Shown piece by piece: positions 56,520 through 64,000 of a stretch of 64,000 nt of DNA; within the stretch, counting starts at the first letter, position 1, and every line of letters begins with the position of its first letter. The stretch lies in assembly GCA_047967505.1 (NCBI GenBank), contig CM106538.1; one strand, given 5' to 3'. The notes under the pieces are model-generated. The model was not told the DNA's origin and ran no database searches. It saw only the letters and a program-made list of their open reading frames with translations. The position numbers and the translations under genes were made by a program. This DNA is from Dipteris shenzhenensis (taxonomy: Eukaryota; Polypodiophyta; Polypodiopsida; Gleicheniales).

Positions 56520-57640
56520 TGTGTGCGAGTCTGCAAGATCACACCTTGTACGTCGGCCATTGCACTTTGCACCCAAAGGCACCTTCCACCATACAAGACA
56601 CCAAACAAGTTGGCTTGCAGCTATCAACTTACCAAGAAACATATATTCTTACAATCAGTGAAAGTCTTTTGACCCTACATAATTCCCATTACATAGGAAA
56701 AAGCAATTCCAGTGTACCCACTATATATTAACTTGTGAAACAGACGTCTTCGAACTGCTAATAAGTAAAGCTGATAACCTCATCACTACTCAAGAACAGA
56801 AACCTGTACTCTTGAAAACCCAAGGAATTGTATAATGATGAGCAGGGCATCCAAAGGTGACCATAATAGTCAACCCCAAAAGCTTCCAAAAACAAATAGG
56901 CGAGTGCAGAGCTGAAGAGGAGTTATGACTGCCACGTACACACAGTCTAAAGAAGGATAAAGAAGGATAACCTAGGGTCTCCTCATCAGTGGTTCCACCA
57001 ATCTTTGATTGCTTGCAAGAAAGATAGTCCTGAGCTTGTATTGTTGAGATTAGCCACATCATATTTCTAGGAATGGATACATGACACAAATATTAGGTGA
57101 TCATTCGTTCAGTTCTATTCCTTGGTGAGAGGATCATGCATAAAGACAACTTCACAAATGGACTCACAGGATACTTGAACTTAGGGGCCCAATGGAAGAC
57201 CCAAAACCACTCTCAACAACCTTGACTACACCTATGAAGGAAGACAACGCCAAGGAATATACAATGTACGATTACTATTATACCTGATTTACGCAAATGT
57301 TTCAATGAGTACTTTCTTTTCCAATTGAGTCGCAAGTCCCATCATAATTAGATTTGATTCGCGCAAGGCAAGAACACACATGTTTAATTTTCTATTAAAA
57401 ACAAAAGGGCCACCAATTCCAAACAACCAGCCTCCCTCCTTGCACCATTCAAGGTTGAGCTTTCAGTGCTTGACCATGTTAAACAGCACATAGAAATATG
57501 TGCAATAAATCAAACTTCAGAGATACAGCAACTCATAAATTAAATGTCCTAGGTATCAGCAAACTTTGCATTAAACCAGAGACAGAAAAACTGGAGAGTT
57601 GAGACAGTTTCTTCCAAAATTTTCAAGGACGGGGATCTGT
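56520..57640. other. Unassigned region
   Basis: A 99-codon minus-strand frame (57089-56790) holds a Cys-rich middle (LSCKQSKIGG, FFRLCVRG, FGCPAHH) with no family likeness; it may be a gene fragment or chance. No other signal. Confidence 0.3.
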
Positions 57641-57918
57641 GTAAATGATCTAGCAAGCGGACAACTTGAGGAAGTTGATGCTCTTCTGCTCCCCCCCATT
57701 TTTGCTCCTCCTCCCCCTTGCACATCTCCTCGCTCCCCCTATTGGACCTGCTGTTCCAGCTTGCACCTTTGCTTCCTCTTTCTTCTCCCTCCTCATCCTA
57801 TGGCCAGCTACTGCTGCAGCCTTCCCCCTCCCCCGGCCACCCTCATTGCACACATGCACAACCCCCCTCCCCCTTGCATGCACGCGCAACCCCCCACTAG
57901 TATGCTCAACTTCTAGAC

Positions 57919-58150
57919 TTGTATTTCTCACCTGATTGGATGCAAAAACTAACCACAATAGATCTTCCAACTACTAAGGGAACTCAAATTGTGCATCTTG
58001 ATAATGATCAACCTACCGCCATTATGCCATTTGACACTATACGGGTGGTAGTACCTAATGAAATCGAACCTGCAACAAGCATTAACCCCATTGATAATAA
58101 GGAGACAAGTATTACTTTATCTCCACTTTGGGTGGAGTTACACTCAACAG
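57919..58150 (+). CDS. Short non-repetitive frame between C-rich blocks
   Basis: About 77 codons before the G-run tract read coding-like text: TTIDLPTTKGTQIVHLDND, then FDTIRVVVPNEIEP and NPIDNKETSITLSP. It is neither Pro- nor Gly-rich, unlike its surroundings. It could be an exon of a retroelement or a gene remnant; no family recognised. Confidence 0.25.
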
Positions 58151-58163
58151 GTGCAACATGTCC

Positions 58164-58735
58164 AACATATGGAGGAGGGGGGGTGTGGGGGTGGAGATTG
58201 GAGGGGGGGAGGAAAGAGAAGAGAGAGAGGGGGGGTGGAGATGGGGGGGGTGTGGGGGTGGAGATTGGAGGGGGGGTGTTGGAGGGTGGAGGGGGTGGTG
58301 GAGATGGAGGGAGGGAGGTGGAGATGGAGGAGGGGGGGTGGGGGGGTTGGAGATGGGAGGGGGGAGGGAAAGGGGGGGGGGGGAGAATGGAGGGAGGGAG
58401 GGGGGGAAAGGGGTGGAGATGGGAGGGGGGGAGGGAAGGGGGGGGAAGAATGGAGGGAGGGGGGGGGGGAAGTGGTGGTGGAGATGGAAGGGGGTGGTGG
58501 AAATGGAGGGGAGGGAGGTGGAGAGGGGGTGGTGGAGATGGAGGAGGGGGGGGGAGGGGGTGGTGGTGGTGGTGGTGGAGAGGGAGATGGAGGAGGGGGG
58601 GGGTGGTGGTGGAGATGGAGGAGGGGGGGTGGGGTAGGGGAAAAAAGGGGGGGGGGGGGGGGGAGTGGAGGGGATGGTGGTGGAGGGGGGAATGGTGGAG
58701 GGGGAGGGGAAAAAAGAAAAAAGAAAAAAAAAACT
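58164..58735. repeat. G-run tract (plus strand), about 570 bp, quadruplex-prone
   Basis: Dozens of runs of 3 to 15 G separated by GA, GT, GGTGGA. The longest uninterrupted G runs are near 58645. Frames across it (Gly/Arg on plus, Pro/His/Ser on minus) are artefacts. Confidence 0.97.
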
Positions 58736-59989
58736 TGACGGACGAAAAACTTTGATGGAAATCCAAAGGGAGGATGCACAACACCCATGCGCAACCCCCT
58801 TGTACAACACCCGCCCTCTCCCCTTCATGTGTCAATGATCTAGCAAGCGGACAACTTGAGGAAGTTGCTGCTCTTCTGCTCCCCCTCATTTTTGCTCCTC
58901 CTCCCCGTTGCACATCCATCCCCACTCCTCGCTCCTCTTATTGGGCCTGCTGTTCCAGCTTGCACCTTTGCTTCCTCTTTCTTCTCCCTCCTCACCCTGG
59001 ACCAAATGTGTTTACGGTTCATTGCTTGGTGTTGTAGTGATTATGGACCATGGGAGTTCGAGTTCATTATTCCCTTCTTGCATCTCAGACCATATACTTA
59101 GATGCCTCACTTCTAGCTTCTATTTGGTGCAAGGCGCACTGAGATTTGAGGTGTTTGTGGGCTAGAATCTTCATTCTAGGCCAGCTACTGCTGCAGCCTT
59201 CCCCCTCCCTCGGCCACCCTCCTTGCGCGCTGCACAACCCCCCTCCCCCTTTATGCAGCCCTCCTCTGCGGGCATGTGCAACACCCGCCCCCTCCCCTTT
59301 ACGTGTTGCTCCTCCCCTCCTCTGTTGGTCATCTGCCACCCCCATACCATTATTAGAAATCAAGAGGGAATGAATCACTCAAACCTCCACCCAAGATCTC
59401 TCCAACTCTTACACACACTCAACTCAAGAGGGAATGAATCACTCAAACCTCAACCCAAGATCTCTCCAACTCTTACACACACTCCTCGCTCCCCTTATTG
59501 GGCCTGCTGTTCCAGCTTGCACCTTTGCTTCCACTTTCTTCTCCCTCCTCACCCTACATGGCCAGCTACTGCTGCAGCCTTCCCCCTCCCTCGGCCACCC
59601 TCCTTGCGCGAATGCACAACCCCCCTCCCCCTTTACGCAGCCCTCCTCTGCGGGCATGTGCAACACCCGCCCCCTCCCCTTTATGTGTTGCTCCTCCCCT
59701 CCTTTGTTGGTCATCTGCCACCCCCATACCATTATTAGAAATCAAGAGGGAATGAATCACTCAAACCTCCACCCAAGATCTCTCCAACTCTTACACACAC
59801 ACAACTCAGATAGATGATCACAGATGCAACAAACACTCTCTCAGAAATAAATATGGACAAAGAGAGAAAGAGAGTATATTCATCCACCAGATGGTGGGTA
59901 GAAAAATAGCTCCAAGGGAGCAGTACAAAACACAGCAAAGTGCTGGAGAATATTGATGGACTCTCTCTCTCTCCAACTGCTCCAGATCT

Positions 59990-60420
59990 GAGTGCTGAAC
60001 ATAGCCTTGGAGAGGGGCTTTCAGTCTTGCATTGGATGCTGGAATGAATGGAGGAGTAGGCCTTTTATAGGCACTGCCCAGGCCCCTTGAGTTGACCGAC
60101 CAGCAGGGTCGGGACCCTGTCTGGTGGCCGACCACATGGGCCCTTAAAACCGACCAGGGTTGGCCCTCGTTGGGCTGACTTTGCCAGCCACAGGCCCTTA
60201 TTTAAGGGCGCCCTGGGCGGGGCGGCCAGTCAATGCTGCTCGTGGTGCCTCTGTGTGAGGCCTAGAGCCCCTTTATTCCTGCTGTTGCAGACTGCAACCA
60301 GCCCGTGTGCTGGTTGCCTATGATGCCGGCCTGAGTCTCTCTCTTTCCCCAGCCCTCCTACCTCTCACTGCCCCTTGTCCCCTCAAATCGGGGGCTCACA
60401 GGTGGGCACACTGAGTTTCT
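59990..60420 (+). repeat. LTR-like GC-rich segment related to the 61.4- and 63.3-kb LTRs
   Basis: GGCCTTTTATAGGCA, CGACCAGCAGGGTCGG and TTGGGCTGAC-like text has the same order and style as the LTRs at 61.4 and 63.3 kb (CCTTTTATAGGCAGCC, CCGACCAGCCC, TTGGGTCGGCC). TTATTTAAGG may stand in for a TATA box. It ends in a C/G-rich region before the CT microsatellite. Confidence 0.45.
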
Positions 60421-60429
60421 AACAACCAT

Positions 60430-60431
<2 letters not shown>

Positions 60432-60470
<39 letters not shown>
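60432..60470. repeat. (CT)n microsatellite, left flank of MITE-like element
   Basis: About 19 CT units, preceded by ACCATG. Confidence 0.95.
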
Positions 60471-60475
<5 letters not shown>

Positions 60476-61164
60476 TTCACAGGAGTTTCGGAAACGGGGG
60501 ATGGAAATGGGCAGGAAATGGTGTTTTGGAGTTTCGGTCACCAGAAGAAATGGTGGAAACGGAGTTTCAGATTTTAAGGTCAATAAAATATATATTACAT
60601 ATGTAATAATTATTAATAAATGTGTCATAAAACAAGGCCTGAGAGGACAACAAGGAGGAGAGGAGTCGGCAAGGGCTGAGGAGAGCAAGGAGAAGAGGGC
60701 AACGGCTGAGCAGAGCAAGGAGGAGAGGAGAGGAGAGGGCAAGGACTGAGGAGAGCAAGGAGGAAATGCTAGAGAGGAGAGCAAGGAGGGGCAGCAGGCT
60801 GAGAGGGGGGTTGTAGGATGAGAGGAGAGCAAGAGGAGAGGCTGGAGAGGGAGAGCAAAAACTGCCCTACCCACCGATGGGGTTCTAACTTCTTACTTGG
60901 TGGTTGAGACGGGTGTGTGTGCGTGCTGGTACTTTTGCCTCTATAGCTGAGCGTTGCCACCTACAAGCTCTTACATTGCTGCTCTATATATACGTTTCCT
61001 TGGATAAATTCCAGAGGCAATGCAAAAGCACCCCCCAAAAATAAAATAAAATAAAATAAAAAAAATATATATTGCCTGCCCGAAATGCCGTTTCTGGTTT
61101 CGAAAACGGCGCCGAAACTGCAAACCGTTTCAGGTGCCCAGAAACACCGTTTCTGGGCACTATG
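60471..61164. mobile_element. MITE-like element, 694 bp, inserted in a CT microsatellite
   Basis: The left end reads CATAGTTCACAGG and the reverse complement of the right end CATAGTGCCCAGA, so imperfect terminal inverted repeats of about 12 bp exist. Both flanks are CTCTCT, a possible target duplication. Subterminal parts repeat TTTCGGAAACG- and CCGTTTCTGG-type text, and the right end has a 12-bp hairpin (GTGCCCAGAAAC, 61134-61160). The interior has a GA-rich region (60640-60860) and an AAAAT repeat (61040-61065). No transposase is coded. The superfamily is not determined. Confidence 0.65.
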
Positions 61165-61374
61165 CTCTCTCTCTCTCTCTCTTCCCCCTCTGGTCCATTT
61201 AGTGGTTTCTCTTCAATTCCTCTTCTCCCTCTTTTGCAATTCTATATCGCCCTTCTAGCTTTTCCCTTGAAGGAGCAAAGGAGAAATTTTTCCTATGCAA
61301 GCATCTCCTTGGTATATGAGATTCTTCGCAGGGGGGTTGATAATGCATGACGATGCAATCAAATCAAGTCAGAC

Positions 61375-61830
61375 TCCTGCAACCATTGGAGTCAAGCCCA
61401 GGTAACAATGGCAATGGCTGCCTTGCCAGCCAATTGCAGCTCCCTACGCAGCAGATTTGGTAGGTTTTGGGGCCTCCAAAGGGCAGCAGCACGCATGGAA
61501 AATGGGCTGGGAGAGGCGCCTTTTATAGGCAGCCTCAACTCCCACCAGGTTGGCTGCTAGGCCCGACCAGCCCAGCCAACCAGCCGACTGGCTGGTTGGG
61601 TCGGCCAAAAGAGACCCTTCCAGCCCCTATATAAAGAAGAAGCCCCTTTCAGCCATCTTATCTCCGCAGCATAGCTCCTTCTCTCGCATGTCGTAGTTAG
61701 GGGAGTGGTCTCAGCACAGTTTTGTATGCCGATTTGGCAATCATGTTTAAATAAAGCAGTGTACTGTAGTTAGGTAGATCACTGGTGTCTTTCATGCTTG
61801 AGGTCTTCCTTGTATGTTCATGCGAATCCT
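61375..61830 (+). repeat. LTR of a retrotransposon family (copy A)
   Basis: It matches 63245-63735 over most of its length: GGTTTTGGGGCCTCCAAAGG, CCTTTTATAGGC, ATATAAAG, TATCTCCGCAGCATAGCTCC, CAGTTTTGTATGCCGATTTG. After about 61800 the two copies differ. It may be a solo LTR or a truncated element, since no PBS follows. Confidence 0.75.
61627..61636 (+). promoter_or_regulatory. TATA box of LTR copy A
   Basis: CTATATAAAG, kept at the same place in copy B (63531-63540). AATAAA follows at 61750-61755, about 115 bp later, as expected for the R region of an LTR. Confidence 0.6.
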
Positions 61831-61839
61831 GTAATTTAC

Positions 61840-63240
61840 GCGTGATTGCCTTGAGCCTCTGTGCATGAGAGTCTAACCACGTGTGTGAGACTTCGGGAAT
61901 TCAAATTCCTAGTGGGCCCTTGGAAATTGTGAATGTGCGCCCACTTACTAGGAAATTAATTCCTAGGACCAAAGTGCGCAACAAGGGGCCAAAAGAGTGG
62001 TGCAATTAAAAATTGCTATTTTGGGCATGGGGCTCTAAAATCAGCACAAGACACCTGTTTGGCATGCGAGGCCAAAAAGCAAGCAGAAAAGTCGACATTT
62101 GCTTGGAGGGCTGTTTTCTCGACCACAGAAGAACAGGAAGAGGCAAGTCACAGGCTGGGAAAGTGCTCCACGGCTATTCTATCACATCGCCTTGCTGATT
62201 TTTGACTACTAGGGCAGTCTATGGGCTGTTGGTGGGCTGTCAGGGCTGCCAGAAGCTCAAAAACGAAATTAGGTGTTCTCAGCAGTTCTGGACATCTCAC
62301 AGTTTTTTCAGACAACATCCCCTTAAAGGGGTGCCCAGCAACTCCTCCATTCCTTTGGAGAGCATCCAGTACAATCTACCCCTTGGAGGGGTGCTCTGCA
62401 GTACCAGTCACCTCTCAGCTCCTTGGGGAGACATCCACAGTTCCATCTCTCTTGGAGTTTCTCAGAGACAGCTACAGTTTCAACAGCTCCCGGCATCACT
62501 CAGGTTTTTCAAGAGACATGTATATACACAATTATAGATTCTAGGAGCATGGCAAAGTTTTTACCCTCAGGAGTTATCACGCCAGTAGAGTTTTTCAACC
62601 TTCCCTCACAATAGTCATGCAAACAACCATACCACAGTTTACAAGAGTGCATGTGAGTACCCTGGAGTCCCAAGTTTTCAGTTTTGGTTGCCTAGCTTCA
62701 GTGGCTTTGTCATCACCCCGGTAATTCATGGAGTAGCACCAACATTTCTATGTGGGTGGATCTTCTGCCGAGGGGGGGGTGCATGCAAGCTGGTCTTCGG
62801 CCGTCAAGAGTGCCGTGCCTCCACATCAGCAACCCGATCAATTCTCAACAATTCACGAGGACAGCATGCAGTTCATATTTCCAGGAGCCTATCCGAGTGC
62901 CATACCATCCGCGGATCAAGAGTTTGTAGTAGTAGCGTGGTCGGATTACTGACCTAAGAAGTTCAACTTCCAGTCTTCATGGCCAGAGTTTTTATTGAGC
63001 CGCCGTGGTATCATACTAGAGCATTCGTTCCTCAGCCTCTTGGAGTGGTACCACATCAATCCCAGTGCCAGACTGTTATTCCCTAGTTCTTTGGGAAGAC
63101 AGTCATATTTCGAGCACCAGGTGGTGATCATCATACTCACATTTGCTTGTCAGATTCACTCAATCCCTCAGCAGCTACCATCATCCAAAAGCTACAGGGG
63201 TCCATTCTCATTCCCAAAGTAACAAGCCACAGCAGAGCAC
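61840..63240. other. Region between the two LTRs, no gene; short hairpin-forming phrases
   Basis: No RT, integrase or gag frame was seen. Short self-complementary phrases (CCCCTTAAAGGGG, ACCCCTTGGAGGGGT, CTCCTTGGGGAG) recur at 62319-62460 and weaker ones at 63036-63101. The longest plus frame (111 codons at 62202) has no family likeness. Confidence 0.5.
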
Positions 63241-63244
63241 TTCA

Positions 63245-63907
63245 GGTTGCCACATGCAGCAGGGTCAAGCCTAGGTGGCAGTGACAACTTGTTGCCTTGT
63301 CAACCAATTGCAGCTCCCTAAGCAGCAGACTCGGCAGGTTTTGGGGCCTCCAAAGGGCAACAACATGCATGGCAAATGGGCTGGGCGAGGTGCCTTTTAT
63401 AGGCAACCTCAACCCCCTCCAAGTTGGCCCCAGGGCTGAGCAAACAGCCCGACCAGCCCAGCCAACCAGCCGACTGGCTGGTCAGCCAATTCAGGCTGGT
63501 TGGGTCGGCCAAAAGAGGCCCTTCCAGCCCCTATATAAAGACGGCTTTGCCCCTCATTTCAGCATCCAGCTCCCAACTTCCAGCAGCTCCTTTCAGTCAT
63601 CCTATCTCCGCAGCATAGCTCCATCTGTTAGGGGAGTGGTCTCAGCGCAGTTTTGTATGCCGATTTGGCAATCATGTATAAATAAAGCAATGTACTTTAG
63701 TTAGGTAGATAGTGCACTGGTGTCTTTAATTCTTAAATTCTTCTTTGTATGTTCATCTAATTTCCACACACCTAGTCCCCGCATGTTACATTAGGGCTTC
63801 GCATAGAAACCAATGTTTCTTTGTATTTTGGAGTTGTGTGCAATTTATTTCAGCTTCTTGAGGTCTTTGCAACATTGTGTGATTTCTCCCCACTCACAAA
63901 CTTTACA
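63245..63907 (+). repeat. LTR of a retrotransposon family (copy B), 3' end defined
   Basis: Matches copy A in its first 500 bp and continues to CTTTACA at 63907, two bases before the PBS. It is therefore the 5' LTR of an element that continues past the window end. The true LTR start was not found. Confidence 0.8.
63531..63540 (+). promoter_or_regulatory. TATA box of LTR copy B
   Basis: CTATATAAAG, followed at 63681-63686 by AATAAA. Transcription of the element would start about 30 bp downstream. Confidence 0.65.
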
Positions 63908-63909
63908 AG

Positions 63910-63921
63910 TGGTATCAGAGC
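63910..63921 (+). promoter_or_regulatory. tRNA primer-binding site (initiator Met type)
   Basis: TGGTATCAGAGC is the common PBS of plant LTR retrotransposons, complementary to the 3' end of initiator tRNA-Met. It sits two bases after the LTR end. Confidence 0.9.
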
Positions 63922-64000
63922 AAGGCTTTATGCTTGCCTAGGAGGTGATGATGCATAGCGGGCCGTAATATAAGGTAGGTTGAAGTGTCTCCGTAGATGG

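Larger units (their letters stand above)
57640..59800. repeat. C-rich segmental repeats, four partial copies
   Basis: The block GATCTAGCAAGCGGACAACT at 57649 recurs at 58838; the block GGCCTGCTGTTCCAGCTTGC or variant occurs near 57743, 58945 and 59500; GGCCAGCTACTGCTGCAGCC occurs near 57801, 59179 and 59560; and TCTCCAACTCTTACACACAC occurs near 59395, 59460 and 59780. Open frames here on both strands are low-complexity artefacts. Confidence 0.9.

Noticed and set aside
58008-58925. Long open frames of 170-305 codons on both strands
   Set aside because: They are Pro/Ser/His or Gly/Arg low-complexity products of the G-run tract; overlapping long frames exist in several phases, which is typical of composition bias.
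63910-63921. A tRNA gene remnant
   Set aside because: Only the 12-base PBS is present, with no cloverleaf around it, and it sits exactly after an LTR end.

Overview
The window looks like a piece of a large, transposon-rich nuclear genome of a land plant. The evidence is a CACTA (En/Spm) element with a plant-type Transposase_21 protein followed by DUF4218- and DUF4216-like parts, several plant-type LINEs with DUF4283-like ORF1 remnants, Ty3/gypsy remnants, and an LTR followed by a primer-binding site of the plant initiator-Met type (TGGTATCAGAGC). The species cannot be fixed from the sequence. Almost all recognisable coding sequence is broken by stops and frameshifts, so most of the window is old repeat DNA.

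Layout. 1-3.9 kb: inside of a degenerate Ty3/gypsy retrotransposon (protease, RT, RNase H, integrase, chromodomain-like tail, polypurine tract, start of a 3' LTR). 4.06-8.4 kb: two LINE halves facing each other head to head, arranged as expected for 5' inversion during insertion. 8.4-14.4 kb: mostly unassigned, with microsatellites and a duplicated 173-bp unit. 14.4-21.5 kb: a block bounded by diverged direct repeats, holding a Ty3/gypsy integrase remnant and a LINE. 21.5-23.6 kb: unassigned, with CT microsatellites.

23.64-25.62 kb (minus strand) is the one gene-like locus not explained by mobile DNA. It is a predicted three-exon multi-pass membrane protein of 587 residues that resembles the XK-related (XKR/Kx) family, a family I know mainly from animals. 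26.86-27.25 kb: a 195-bp tandem duplication, each copy carrying a perfect 19-bp inverted repeat.

28.3-36.2 kb: a CACTA element with a divergent gene pair (tnp2-like on minus, a second acidic-tailed gene on plus), four clusters of subterminal-type repeats including clusters between the genes, a 500-bp polypyrimidine tract and a miRNA-precursor-like hairpin.

36.6-48.6 kb: a repeat island with several tandem arrays, a recurrent 16-bp imperfect palindrome (AACCA-N6-TGGTT), a long coiled-coil pseudogene, a decayed transposase-like gene on minus, and three tandem 1.1-kb units. I think this may be one poorly described large element or a cluster of them. 49.2-52.5 kb: an intact 160-codon ORF of unknown nature beside a LINE that lacks its endonuclease region. 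52.6-57.6 kb: minor repeats and a gag remnant. 57.6-59.8 kb: C-rich segmental repeats around a 570-bp G-run tract. 60.47-61.16 kb: a MITE-like element inserted in a CT microsatellite. 61.4-64 kb: two related LTRs with TATA box and AATAAA, the second followed by a PBS, so another LTR element begins at the window edge.

All calls come from reading translations and repeats by eye. No database search was possible.
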